Shown in pieces: positions 42,165-50,755 of a stretch of DNA of 64,000 nucleotides (within the stretch, counting starts at the first letter, position 1; each line of letters begins with the position of its first letter). Source of the stretch: Desulfolinea sp964487745. Its GTDB lineage: Bacteria; Chloroflexota; Anaerolineae; Anaerolineales; Villigracilaceae. The notes under the pieces are model-generated. The model had not been told where the DNA came from and ran no database searches. It worked only from the letters and a program-made list of their open reading frames with translations. The stretch lies in assembly GCA_964487745.1 (NCBI GenBank), contig CAZASG010000012.1, positions 1-64,000 on the forward strand. The letters run 5' to 3'. A program made the position numbers and the translations under genes.

Positions 42165-42785
42165 TCATGGCAGCCACTGTATCCTGTCTCCTCGATCGCC
42201 GCGTTTGAGCGTTGAGAAGAGCAGCGTGAGCAATAAGCCTGCCAGTGTCCCAAAGAGCACCCATCCCAACATCCCTTTTGAGAGTACCGTGCTTATGGAT
42301 GCGATCTGGTTTAGACCAAGATCGGCGGGGAGAGCGTATCCGAATTCATAAGCACTTGCCCAGCCAAGCGCATTCAACGTAAGCCATAAAATATTTATGC
42401 TGTCAAAGCCTGATTTGAGGCCGAAGCTTTGCAAAAGCCCAAATATCAGCCCGCCAAAGGCACCACCGATCAGCCAGCCTATGGAGCCTCCCAGTAATTG
42501 AATGCTGAAGAGCGTTCCTGAGAGTCCAAGTATCCAGCCAGATGTTGTACAGAGCACCCAAATCGCTGTTGTCTTGACAGAGCTTCGCATAATGAGCATG
42601 GACAGGAAGCTAATGACCAAGCCTCCCAATATCCCTGCGATGATAAGTCCGATCATCGTTGATAGGTTGGACGTAATCCCTTCCATGATGAAGGATGTCA
42701 GAATTAAGCCAAAAACCCATCCCAGAGAATTGAGAAAAGACAAGATCAGCCATAGCTCTACTTGAGCATAATATTTTTTATTCAT
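42165..42785 (-). CDS. Gly-rich multi-pass membrane protein, function unknown
   Basis: This 206-residue membrane protein has six predicted helices, several with GxxxG-type spacing (GLIIAGILGGLVISF, GGAFGGLIFGLLQSF). I do not recognise a family. It converges with the TIR gene across 29 bases and is followed on the same strand by nothing clear. Repeating halves of about 100 residues suggest an internal duplication. Confidence 0.55.
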   Translation of the reverse strand: MNKKYYAQVELWLILSFLNSLGWVFGLILTSFIMEGITSNLSTMIGLIIAGILGGLVISFLSMLIMRSSVKTTAIWVLCTTSGWILGLSGTLFSIQLLGGSIGWLIGGAFGGLIFGLLQSFGLKSGFDSINILWLTLNALGWASAYEFGYALPADLGLNQIASISTVLSKGMLGWVLFGTLAGLLLTLLFSTLKRGDRGDRIQWLP

Positions 42786-42815
42786 CTTTTCTTCTCCTGA
42801 TATTAACGTGAGTGT

Positions 42816-43439
42816 TTATTTGCACGTAAACGAAAAATCCATTGAATTACTACGATTTCCAGCCCAATCAAATATTGTTGTCCGAAGGGTAACGTCCTGT
42901 TCCCCTTCGCACCAAAGATAAATTTTTATGGCACCATTTTCCCAGGTGCCAGAATCTAGATTAGGCGAATCATCTGTGCCACCGCCGAAATCTGTTGCTC
43001 GGATCACATCGTAGGTAATATAGCGAATATCACCATCCGGGTCGGTGAAGTAGAGCAAGCCAATCATCGTGGATTTGTTGCCTGGAATAGTGCTGGGAAA
43101 ATTGATGCCTGTAATGATTGGGATTTTTGGGGCTTGAGCGGTTTCAGTTAATCCCCGCATCTGGGCATCAAAGGTAAGCCAATCAGCTTTGGCGGTAGCG
43201 CGCTTGGCATCTTCTGTTGCTTGCCAGGCTGTAGCTGTTTTGTAGTTATATCTTCTGGCTTCTTCGGTGTAGGTCATTGCCCAAACCGTATCTACTGCAA
43301 ACGATGTTGCGGTGCGATCCTGGTTGTATTGCATCATGAACAGTTCGCCGAGCATACAATTTGTGCTGAGTAAAAAAGCTCCCGCAAGGAATATTGCCCC
43401 CCAGAACCAAGCCCGTTTAGACTCTGGTTGTTTTGCCAT
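42816..43439 (-). CDS. Single-helix membrane protein with extracellular Ig-like region
   Basis: The protein has 207 residues: one N-terminal helix (about 11-32), then an extracytoplasmic helical stretch rich in Thr/Ala, and a C-terminal beta domain (YFTDPDGDIRYITYDVIR...DVTLRTTIFDWAGNRSN) like an immunoglobulin-type fold. No catalytic motif is seen. It lies upstream of the multi-pass membrane gene on the same strand (30-base gap), so the two may be one operon. Confidence 0.55.
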   Translation of the reverse strand: MAKQPESKRAWFWGAIFLAGAFLLSTNCMLGELFMMQYNQDRTATSFAVDTVWAMTYTEEARRYNYKTATAWQATEDAKRATAKADWLTFDAQMRGLTETAQAPKIPIITGINFPSTIPGNKSTMIGLLYFTDPDGDIRYITYDVIRATDFGGGTDDSPNLDSGTWENGAIKIYLWCEGEQDVTLRTTIFDWAGNRSNSMDFSFTCK

Positions 43440-43583
43440 ATTTATTTCCTTAAATTACTAGAAAACTGTATTTTTAGTATATAGAAAATCAGATCCTTTT
43501 TCAACGTGTCTAGAACATGCTTTCTGTGTTATAAAAAATGAAAGATTGGGTGCGCCAATCTTCTTTACTCGTAGGAGGTTCAA

Positions 43584-43997
43584 ATGGATTTTTCTTCAAT
43601 TAACTGGTTTGCCATCGTTGCTTGTGTTGCAGTCAGTATGGTCAGTGGTTTTCTCTGGTATAACGAGAAGGCTTTTTTCCTTGCCTGGTGGAAAGGGATC
43701 GGCCGTTCCGAAGATGAGATAGCTGGTATGGAAGGTGCTGGACCAATGACTTGGGTGTTGACCATTATTGCTGCCTTCATTCAGGCAGTCTTTGTTGCAC
43801 TGTTTCTGAACGTGATGGGGAGCAATACACTGATTGCCGGTTTACAGGCTGGATTTGTGATCTGGCTGGGGTTTGTTGCCCCGACCAATCTTGTAAATAA
43901 ATTGTTTGCTGAGCACGGTTTGAAAGTCTGGGCGATAGAAGCTGGCAATCATCTCGTGAATATGCTTCTCTTCGGTGCGATCCTAGCTGTATGGTAA
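43584..43997 (+). CDS. DUF1761 membrane protein
   Basis: This 137-residue protein has four helices and matches the DUF1761 family by its N-terminus (INWFAIVACVAVSMVSGFLWYNEKAF) and the SGFLWYNEKAFFLAWWKGIG core. The function of the family is unknown. AGGAGGTTC precedes the ATG. A strong bidirectional terminator follows. Confidence 0.8.
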   Translation: MDFSSINWFAIVACVAVSMVSGFLWYNEKAFFLAWWKGIGRSEDEIAGMEGAGPMTWVLTIIAAFIQAVFVALFLNVMGSNTLIAGLQAGFVIWLGFVAPTNLVNKLFAEHGLKVWAIEAGNHLVNMLLFGAILAVW

Positions 43998-44016
43998 TAA
44001 AGCTTATGCAATAGCA

Positions 44017-44049
44017 AGAAAAAACTCTCCTGTCAGGAGAGTTTTTTCT
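44017..44049. terminator. Bidirectional terminator
   Basis: The stem AAAAAACTCTCC with a TGTCA loop pairs with GGAGAGTTTTTT, between the DUF1761 gene and the convergent epimerase gene. Confidence 0.88.
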
Positions 44050-44051
44050 TT

Positions 44052-45071
44052 TTAGATCATTTTCAATCTGATCATACTCTCTGCGATTGAGAGCACCATC
44101 TCTTTCATGTCGCGTGGTTGCCAGCCAAAGGCATCTTTAGTGCGAGCATTATCCACGGTCAATTTCTGATCCAGCGAATCGACCGTGGCGCGTGCCTCGG
44201 GGCTAAAGAGTGCCACAATACGCACCAGCCAACTGGGAAAGACGTTGGTTTTGATCGGATAATCTGGATAAGCCTCCTTGAGCACGTTAGCGACATCCTT
44301 TATCCAGAACGAATCGCCCACGCAGACAAAGCGTTGACCGGCGGCATCGGGCTTGGTCATTGCTTGGATATGTGCTGAGGCCACATCTCGCACATCGACG
44401 GCATTGAAGTGCATCCGAGCCAGCCCGGGGACAGTGGCTTGCATTAATGATTGGACGAGCACGCCTGATGTACGTGCGTTTGTATCCGGCAGCGGACCCA
44501 GGATTAAACCGGGGTTGATGACCGCCAATTCCATATAGCTATCTGAGTTTTTGATGAAATCCCAAGCGGCTTGTTCAGCGAGTGTTTTGCTTTTGGCATA
44601 TGCGCTGATGGTGGGACTCTCTGCAATTGACCAGTCACTTTCGTCAAAATGCGTTTTTTCTTTGGGGTGCCCATATGCGATTGCGGCGATGGAAGAAGTT
44701 AGCACAACGCGCTTGACCTTGTTCTTTGCCGCGGAACGCAAAACACGTAATGTCCCTTCACGAGCGGGGATGATCAGATCATCTTCGTGTTCGGGCTTTC
44801 CCAGCGGAAAGGGGGAGGCAACATGCAGAACAAATTCACAACCTTGTACAGCTTCATGCCAACCCTCATCCTTGAGAAGATCAGCTTCTGCTAGAGAAAA
44901 ACGTTCATCAGCATCGACGAATTTAGCTATGGTTTTTCGTAGTGCTTCTTCACGCTGAAGGGAACGCACAGTTCCGCGTACTTGATAGCCTTCTTTGAGC
45001 AATGCCACGACACAATGAATGCCGACAAAGCCGCTTGCGCCCGTTACGAGCACGGTTCTATCCTTGTTCAT
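44052..45071 (-). CDS. NAD-dependent epimerase/dehydratase (dihydroflavonol-reductase-like SDR)
   Basis: This 339-residue extended short-chain dehydrogenase has VLVTGASGFVGIHCV as the NAD(P) motif, VLTSSIAAIAYG, and the YAKSKTLAEQAAW catalytic pair (YxxxK). The DFR/CCR-like subgroup reduces or epimerises varied carbonyls. I start at 45071, with AGGAGAAGAT upstream, in place of the frame-extended 45185. It shares an upstream region with the divergent CoA-binding gene. Confidence 0.82.
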   Translation of the reverse strand: MNKDRTVLVTGASGFVGIHCVVALLKEGYQVRGTVRSLQREEALRKTIAKFVDADERFSLAEADLLKDEGWHEAVQGCEFVLHVASPFPLGKPEHEDDLIIPAREGTLRVLRSAAKNKVKRVVLTSSIAAIAYGHPKEKTHFDESDWSIAESPTISAYAKSKTLAEQAAWDFIKNSDSYMELAVINPGLILGPLPDTNARTSGVLVQSLMQATVPGLARMHFNAVDVRDVASAHIQAMTKPDAAGQRFVCVGDSFWIKDVANVLKEAYPDYPIKTNVFPSWLVRIVALFSPEARATVDSLDQKLTVDNARTKDAFGWQPRDMKEMVLSIAESMIRLKMI

Positions 45072-45167
45072 ATCTTCTCCTAACCGATAAGTTAAAAAAG
45101 TATAACATTTGTCTTCGAGTATAATTTTCTGCGGGTTTGTATTCATTTTCACAAAAGGAGCTCTCGG

Positions 45168-45665
45168 ATGGCAAAGATCGATCAAATGGCGGAAGATTTT
45201 TTAGCACAAAAGAAAATTGCCGTGGTTGGCGTATCTGAAGAACGTGAGACCGGTTGTAATTTAAATTACGAAAAATTTAAAGATGCTGGTTATACGGTTT
45301 ATGGCATTAATCCAAAGATCGGCCAATTTAAGGGCGATCCCTGTTACCCTGATCTGGCTTCTACACCTGAAAAACCTGATGCGGTTTTTATTCTTGCTCG
45401 TCCCGAGATAACGGAAGAGATCGTGCGCCAATGTGTGGATGTGGGCATTAAACATGTCTGGATGCATTGCATGATGGGAACAAAGCCTGGTCTCATAGCA
45501 AGTATGACGAGTGTTTCACAAGATGCGGTTGCGATGTGTCGCGAGAATGGTATCGAGGTGATCCCTGGCTCTTGTCCTGCACAATTCCTGAACCCTGACT
45601 TTGGGCATAAGATGATGCGAGGGCTTTGGCGTTTGATGGGGAATATGAAGGTTAGTCAAAATTAG
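45168..45665 (+). CDS. CoA-binding protein (CoA_binding_2 family)
   Basis: This 165-residue Rossmann-fold protein matches the YccU-type family: KIAVVGVSEERETGCNLNYEKFKDAGYTVYGINPKI, PDAVFILARPEITEEIV and VWMHCMMGTKPG. It binds CoA or a similar nucleotide, and no catalytic role is established. AAAGGAGC precedes the ATG. It is divergent from the epimerase gene across about 100 bases. Confidence 0.85.
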   Translation: MAKIDQMAEDFLAQKKIAVVGVSEERETGCNLNYEKFKDAGYTVYGINPKIGQFKGDPCYPDLASTPEKPDAVFILARPEITEEIVRQCVDVGIKHVWMHCMMGTKPGLIASMTSVSQDAVAMCRENGIEVIPGSCPAQFLNPDFGHKMMRGLWRLMGNMKVSQN

Positions 45666-45744
45666 CTAATAAAAAAACTCCCTAAAGTGCGCTTTTATTG
45701 ATTCGCATTGGCTTATTATTCAAGCAGGACTTTGCTCTAGACTG

Positions 45745-45780
45745 GAATTTCAAACATAACGGGATTAGACCTTTTGCGTC
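45745..45780 (+). repeat. Imperfect direct repeat, left copy
   Basis: The stretch from GAATTTCAAA to ATTAGACCTTTTGCGTC is similar to the one at 47430-47466 (about seven matches in ten by eye). The two lie on either side of the lipoprotein gene 45978-47306. Confidence 0.35.
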
Positions 45781-45836
45781 CAGTTGGGTAAATCTCAGGC
45801 CATCATAGCAAAAAGGGCTTTAATTTAAGGGACAAA

Positions 45837-45865
45837 TTGATATTCAATTGAGAAAATGCTACACT
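45837..45865 (+). promoter_or_regulatory. Sigma70-like promoter for the lipoprotein gene
   Basis: TTGATA (45837-45842), a spacer of exactly 17 bases and TACACT (45860-45865) lie about 110 bases before the start codon. Confidence 0.5.
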
Positions 45866-45977
45866 GATCATGGTTCGATTTTGATTGTTGGACTATGCCA
45901 ATTTATTTGCTGGTAGCATATGCAAAGGTTGGGCTGTAAAATATGTTTTCAATTTTAAGATTTAGGAGGAGAGAATT

Positions 45978-47306
45978 ATGAAATACCGATTTACTCTTTT
46001 GATTACAGCTCTGTTTTTGTCTCTATCTTGTTCGGTTTTTTCCGGATCAGGCGATGGCAAAGAGGATGCAACAGTTATTCATCTGGGAAATCAAGAGATA
46101 GCAATTTCTGCTATTGATAATAGACATTCTGATACAAAATTAGAAAATATAAATATCCAACATCAACAACAGGGAGAATTATTAGCTTTATATATTGAAG
46201 CGCCAACGGATACAGGTCTACAATCACAGTTTTTATTGTTACGCTCAGATGAGCTGCCTGCCGAACAATCGATTATTCTTTCAAATGATAGGCATGTTAC
46301 TGTGTACGAAGACGTTGAATTTGACCCAAATGATTGGGACAAGCACGCTACAATTTCTGCTAATTCTTCTTGGTCATCATTAGCAAGGGAAGTTGGTGTT
46401 TACGATTATGTGTTTTTTCTTGATCCTGGGATTTTGGAGTACGCTGATGGATACGGAGAAAATACGATGGAAATTTATGATTCTCCATTTGCAAAGGTCA
46501 AATACGTTTGGATTACTAATAGTCATTCATCACAAAGCAAAGAATTCGTTTCAACAGCAATAAATTTTCAACCAACATTACTGCCTTTTAGTGGTTTATT
46601 CGCTACCCATATTCCAATTGATCCACATATCATTGAGCAGGATACAATTTCAGATATTTGGTGCAGTCTACTGTCCGCCTATAAACAATCGTTAGAGCAA
46701 ATGGGATTGCATTTTGATTTGCCAGAATATTGTATCCAATATGAGGTCAATGAAAAGGTAGTGAATCAAACCACAATGCTAGCTCCAGATGATTCTGATG
46801 AATATAATACAGATACTACCGTGGTTGAGATTAGTGAAGATGGTACTTTATCGCCGTTTGCTTATTCCTTTTTCGTACCAGAAGAGTTTAGTATCTTTAA
46901 GGATAATTCTTCTCCCGAAGATGATAATATTTACCTTGAATGGGAAGTTCCGAGCAAGAAATGGCGCGTGTCACTAATCGCGTTCCCGCAGCCGGAAGAA
47001 TATGAAGATTTACAGTATACAGCTGAAGGATTAATCTCTTTTCACCTAGGGCAAACCAGCCGTCTCATATCCACTCAGCAGTTAGATGTATCTGGACATC
47101 AGGCAGTCCAATGGACGATATGTGGGCCTGGCGTGACATCTGGTGGTTATTGCGGAGGCGATCTAATAACGGCTAGAGACGGAGTTTTTTGGATCATCCA
47201 TTGGAGCGCAACTGGAATAGGGGAAGATGAGGCTTTGCAAAATCAGTTCATTGATCAATATGGTGCTTATTTTGATGAAATTTTGCACTCTTTCACCCTG
47301 GAATAA
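45978..47306 (+). CDS. Lipoprotein, function unknown
   Basis: This 442-residue protein has a lipobox in SLSCS, so it is anchored outside. The N-terminal 290 residues have no family that I recognise. The C-terminal 150 residues (KWRVSLIAFPQPEEYEDLQ...GHQAVQWTICGPGVTSGGYCGGD...WIIHWSATG) look like an alpha/beta fold of the PsbP/LpqN type. AGGAGGAGAG precedes the ATG. It is more A/T-rich than its neighbours and sits between two imperfect repeats. Confidence 0.6.
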   Translation: MKYRFTLLITALFLSLSCSVFSGSGDGKEDATVIHLGNQEIAISAIDNRHSDTKLENINIQHQQQGELLALYIEAPTDTGLQSQFLLLRSDELPAEQSIILSNDRHVTVYEDVEFDPNDWDKHATISANSSWSSLAREVGVYDYVFFLDPGILEYADGYGENTMEIYDSPFAKVKYVWITNSHSSQSKEFVSTAINFQPTLLPFSGLFATHIPIDPHIIEQDTISDIWCSLLSAYKQSLEQMGLHFDLPEYCIQYEVNEKVVNQTTMLAPDDSDEYNTDTTVVEISEDGTLSPFAYSFFVPEEFSIFKDNSSPEDDNIYLEWEVPSKKWRVSLIAFPQPEEYEDLQYTAEGLISFHLGQTSRLISTQQLDVSGHQAVQWTICGPGVTSGGYCGGDLITARDGVFWIIHWSATGIGEDEALQNQFIDQYGAYFDEILHSFTLE

Positions 47307-47391
47307 ATATTCTAGGTAATTAGAGTATTGGAAGTTTGGAATTAGCACTAAGACAGGCAAGTCATCCTAAACCCGTTTCACTTAGATAAAT

Positions 47392-47425
47392 AAAAAGTAT
47401 CCTTGCAAAACAAGGATACTTTTTA
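47392..47425. terminator. Rho-independent terminator
   Basis: The stem AAAAGTATCCTTG pairs with CAAGGATACTTTT around a CAAAA loop and follows the lipoprotein gene; the convergent gene ends about 60 bases further on. Confidence 0.85.
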
Positions 47426-47429
47426 TATT

Positions 47430-47466
47430 GAAATTTCAAATTCAAAAGGAATTAGACGTTTCGAGT
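47430..47466 (+). repeat. Imperfect direct repeat, right copy
   Basis: GAAATTTCAAA...GAATTAGACGTTTCGAGTC is the second copy of the stretch at 45745-45780. Confidence 0.35.
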
Positions 47467-47488
47467 CTTGCATAGTAACGGGAGTTTT

Positions 47489-48445
47489 TTATTGGGGTGT
47501 TATCACCCAATCAAGCGCTGATATCTTGATCTTCGTGCTATTACCGGGCCAGTAAAGATGGGTCAGGTAGCTTGCCCCTCGCAGCGGTGAAGGGGTACGT
47601 CCCATCGTGACGATGATATGGTCCGGGCTGTAATGAGCAAAATAGAGGTCGCGTTCGTTCGCGAGGCGTCCCATCGTTGGGTCCATTGCAACCCAACCTG
47701 ATCCCGGCAGATAGACATCCAGCCAGGCGTGTTGTTGCTCTGCGATCTCGGTCGTATTTTTTTCCAGAGAGAGCAATCCTTCAAAATAACGTGCGGGGAT
47801 GCCTTCTGCACGGCTCAACGCCATCATGAGGGATGAGTATTCTGTGCAATCGGCCCCCATTGCACCAAGCGCTGCCTGCCCCCCCCAATTGTTGCGATTA
47901 TAGTAATAAACCAGCGTGTCGCCGACGTAATCATAAAAAGCACGCGTCGTATTGCAGGTTGTTTTCATGCCTTTTGATAAATTTGCGGCAAGCGCGGTGA
48001 TCTGTGGATTTGTAGATTCAATATGAGTTTCAGGCTGGGTATATTCGCTGATCAAATCCCCTTCACAGCTTCCCAGATCGTAAATGATCTCGTTGACTGC
48101 AAGCTCATAGTTGATCTCGATGGTGAGTTCCGTTCCCGGAGGGTGATCTAAAAGATCGAATTCTGCATACTCATTGCCATATTCATCGCTAAAAAGTTCG
48201 TAATTATTTGGTTTGATCTTTCGCGTGTGTAACACCTGATAAGGGGCAATACTGCGGATCAACGCCACCCATAGATTTTGTTTTTCTGGTGTTCCGTCAC
48301 CATAATTATGCAGAACGATCTCTTGCCGAATATGATATTCACGTGTAGATATGATCTTGCTGGTGGGGGAAAGGGTCTCTTCGGCAGGTGTTGTGCAGGA
48401 GGTAAAAAGAAACGCCAAAAAGAAAAGCGGGATGAGTTTGCGCAT
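47489..48445 (-). CDS. Transglutaminase-like lipoprotein
   Basis: This 318-residue protein has a signal peptide ending in FTSC, then a beta-rich N-terminal region and a transglutaminase-like (papain-fold) core with the triad Cys in ADCTEYSSLMMALSR, His in EQQHAWLDVYLPG and Asp in AMDPTMG. Such extracytoplasmic domains act as proteases or amide-bond formers; which is unknown here. It lies four bases after the DUF1992 gene in the same direction. Confidence 0.8.
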   Translation of the reverse strand: MRKLIPLFFLAFLFTSCTTPAEETLSPTSKIISTREYHIRQEIVLHNYGDGTPEKQNLWVALIRSIAPYQVLHTRKIKPNNYELFSDEYGNEYAEFDLLDHPPGTELTIEINYELAVNEIIYDLGSCEGDLISEYTQPETHIESTNPQITALAANLSKGMKTTCNTTRAFYDYVGDTLVYYYNRNNWGGQAALGAMGADCTEYSSLMMALSRAEGIPARYFEGLLSLEKNTTEIAEQQHAWLDVYLPGSGWVAMDPTMGRLANERDLYFAHYSPDHIIVTMGRTPSPLRGASYLTHLYWPGNSTKIKISALDWVITPQ

Positions 48446-48448
48446 AGA

Positions 48449-48781
48449 TTATTTTCTGCGCTGCTGTTGGATGCGTTCCAACGCCAGATTCAGGCCAATT
48501 TGAAGATATTGGATGCGCTCCTGGATACTGGCTTGCTCGCCGCTATCTTTAGTGGATGCCAACTTTTCTTTTAGTTCCGCTATCTCGCGCAGCATATCCG
48601 CTTCACGGGGCTTGATCCCTGCATTCTTCAAAATTGACGCAGCCACGCGAAACTCTTCCGGCGTGTTGAAATATTCGGTCAGGTCGAGGGGTTTGCCCTT
48701 ATTGGGAAGGTTCTCAAACTCTCCGCGTGCCATTGCTTCTTGTAGGAGGGATTCTACGATTTTATCGAACATTGAGCCCAT
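48449..48781 (-). CDS. DUF1992 (DnaJ-homologue subfamily C28-like) protein
   Basis: This 110-residue protein carries the conserved core DKIVESLLQEAMARGEFENLPNKGKPLDLTEYFNTPEEFRVAASILKNAG near its N-terminus, followed by a coiled-coil-like C-terminus. The family is widespread and has no proven function. It has no J-domain. The start is either the ATG at 48781 or the one at 48772. Confidence 0.85.
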   Translation of the reverse strand: MGSMFDKIVESLLQEAMARGEFENLPNKGKPLDLTEYFNTPEEFRVAASILKNAGIKPREADMLREIAELKEKLASTKDSGEQASIQERIQYLQIGLNLALERIQQQRRK

Positions 48782-48977
48782 TTTTGTCTTTCTAAATTAA
48801 TAATTAAGGCTATCTATTATGCTAATTAGATTGAAAAGTCAAATGTTTTCTGTGTGGCAGCCAATGTTATCATTGTATATCATTTTGATGTATATTGACT
48901 TGTGTAGACTGATTTCGTAGACACGAATGGAACGAAAATTCTATGTAAATTTACACTAGTGATCTGTGGGCGCGGAG

Positions 48978-49015
48978 CGGAATAAATATTCCCTATATAG
49001 GGAATATTTATTCCG
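48978..49015. repeat. Perfect 38-bp palindrome
   Basis: Each arm is CGGAATAAATATTCCCTA and its complement, with TA at the centre, so all 38 bases are self-complementary. It lies 13 bases past the stop of the protease gene (minus strand) and has no T-run. It may be a binding site, a cruciform or a terminator. Confidence 0.9.
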
Positions 49016-49027
49016 TGATGTTCCCTA

Positions 49028-49948
49028 TCAAAGCCCAAATTGATTTGTTTCTAACCACTCCATACCAAGAATTGACCAAAAATCTAGGGCTAATCCACTC
49101 ATTACATACTTATAAGGTAACCAGCCATATCCCTTATCTCCCCAGCTTTCCCCCCAGGAATTGCGGATAAGGAATGCTCCTTCGGTCGTTTTGTCACAAA
49201 AGGTATTTTTTATCCTTTTATTATCATCGTACCCAACTGCTACAATAGCATGACCCCACTGTGCTTTTTCACCTGAGCAAGGGAATGGAATTCCTCCTTC
49301 AACATCAGTGTAGTCAAAAGATGGGAATCCCCAAAAACCGAACATAGAGGGGATTCCTGCTGCAAGGTAATTTTTTAGACTAAGGATAACAGAGTTCCCG
49401 GAAGCATTTGAACCGATTGGATCGTGGCAAAAGTATTTCAATGTTTCAAAATTGTCGGCGGTAGCATATACAAAAGGTGTTGGCTCCTCATCAAAATCAG
49501 GGTGTTTATCCGTATATGGCCAGTACGCCTCTGGTGCGACACCGCAAAGTGCCAGTGCCCCCATCGTAGTTCTTAACCAAGCTCCTGTATCACCAATTTC
49601 ACCCATTAAATTGCGAGTTGTTTTGTAAATGAAAAGGCGGGAACTATCAATGTATTTACCAAAAGAGCGTAGTTCAAAGTATTCAATAATGCCTGCCGCA
49701 GCATTTGCGGTGCAGGAACCCAATTCGCGTTGGTCTTCGATTTTAATTTTTGAAAACCAAGGACCCCATAGATCAACCTTATCTGGCAGTGATGAAGATT
49801 TCTTTTTAGTTATAGAGACTCCCAATTTCTTTGACATTTCTGAAATCTCTGGATGTTCTTCAGAGTAATCACGAAGGTCTGGTAATGGGGGCAACCATCC
49901 CGTTCCAACTTTTTCTCCTGATTTTAGTTTCAACTTCTTCCCGTACAT
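49028..49948 (-). CDS. Papain-family (C1) cysteine protease without signal peptide
   Basis: This 306-residue C1 peptidase has the oxyanion Gln73 and nucleophile Cys79 in EDQRELGSCTANAAAG, His233 in WGHAIVAVGY and Asn263 in LIRNSWGESWGDKGYGWLPY. It lacks a secretion signal and has only a short basic N-terminal extension in place of an inhibitory prodomain, so it appears to be cytoplasmic and active as made. AGGAG precedes the ATG. Upstream on the same strand are two very short possible frames. Confidence 0.86.
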   Translation of the reverse strand: MYGKKLKLKSGEKVGTGWLPPLPDLRDYSEEHPEISEMSKKLGVSITKKKSSSLPDKVDLWGPWFSKIKIEDQRELGSCTANAAAGIIEYFELRSFGKYIDSSRLFIYKTTRNLMGEIGDTGAWLRTTMGALALCGVAPEAYWPYTDKHPDFDEEPTPFVYATADNFETLKYFCHDPIGSNASGNSVILSLKNYLAAGIPSMFGFWGFPSFDYTDVEGGIPFPCSGEKAQWGHAIVAVGYDDNKRIKNTFCDKTTEGAFLIRNSWGESWGDKGYGWLPYKYVMSGLALDFWSILGMEWLETNQFGL

Positions 49949-50078
49949 TTTTTATTCTCCTGATTTAGTGTTTCTTCTATTTCGTTATCGTCACGTAATA
50001 CAAATCTATATATCAAGAATTCTATTTACCTCCTTTCACCGCAAACCCCTCCTTTACTATTTCAGTAGATGAAATGAT

Positions 50079-50162
50079 TCACTCTGCGTACCAAGGTTGG
50101 TCAAGTTGTTCTGGCGGGATCTTCGTGATCGTCATTTGCTTTGATTTTTTTTCTTCCTTCAT
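50079..50162 (-). CDS. Possible 27-residue peptide upstream of the C1 protease
   Basis: The frame runs MKEEKKSKQMTITKIPPEQL and ends DQPWYAE. An AGGTG lies at once before the ATG, closer than usual, so translation is doubtful. It lies about 130 bases upstream of the protease gene on the same strand. I know no homologue. Confidence 0.25.
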   Translation of the reverse strand: MKEEKKSKQMTITKIPPEQLDQPWYAE

Positions 50163-50165
50163 CAC

Positions 50166-50339
50166 CTATTGAAAGACAAAAGAAACCTTTTGTGGCTTCT
50201 TGCCTTCCAAAACAAGTGAATAATTAAATCTATGGTATTTCAGAGCAAAAGAAGCATAGTCACAGCATTTGGAAAATGACTCTGCAAGTGCCAATCTTTT
50301 TACACTGTAGGGTAAGGGTGGTGACAATCTAACAGCCAC
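50166..50339 (-). CDS. Possible 57-residue protein or gene remnant
   Basis: A GTG start with GGAGG three bases upstream opens a frame that ends KPQKVSFVFQ. The same frame stays open another 46 codons upstream without a start. It could be a small gene or the tail of a decayed one. Confidence 0.25.
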   Translation of the reverse strand: MAVRLSPPLPYSVKRLALAESFSKCCDYASFALKYHRFNYSLVLEGKKPQKVSFVFQ

Positions 50340-50755
50340 TAACCTCCAAATGAGGTAGGTTTCTACGAAGCCAATATTTTTTTGAAGGGACTTATTTTGT
50401 TGCGCTTGCTTCCCAATGTTCCCCGTCAGTGAAGTTTGACAAGCTTGTGTTTCAAAACTGTATTGGTCTAGACAAGATTATTGTAGCATTTTCATCATAC
50501 GGTTTCAATATGCCGCACTCATCGCGCGTGGCAGCAAGGGATTCTTATGAAGCCCAATTTCCTGCAGCAATTCGATTTCCACAAAAATCATACCTGTATT
50601 CTTCAGCATAGACTGCGCTCGTGCAGATCTCCCGGCACATTGAAATTCTCTCTTTATCGTTTGGTGAATCTTCACTGAAAAACCCATGCTAATGTATACA
50701 ATGAGTCAAACGCCCTCTGCATGTTAGAATTCCGATACTCAGGAGTATGCACCCT

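Larger units (their letters stand above)
45666..45977 (+). other. Intergenic region with a promoter and one copy of a short repeat
   Basis: About 310 bases hold no convincing frame on the plus strand. On the minus strand the stretch near 45680-45781 would encode a short basic peptide with no start or ribosome site. The promoter and repeat are listed on their own. Confidence 0.5.
49949..50755. other. Long intergenic region with small or decayed frames
   Basis: About 800 bases have no normal-sized gene. On the minus strand a frame is open from 50477 to 50166 (103 codons) but has no start codon until a GTG at 50339. A 27-codon frame follows at 50162-50079. The plus-strand frame of 60 codons at 50429-50611 has no ribosome site and overlaps the opposite open frame. 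It may be a decayed gene. Confidence 0.4.
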
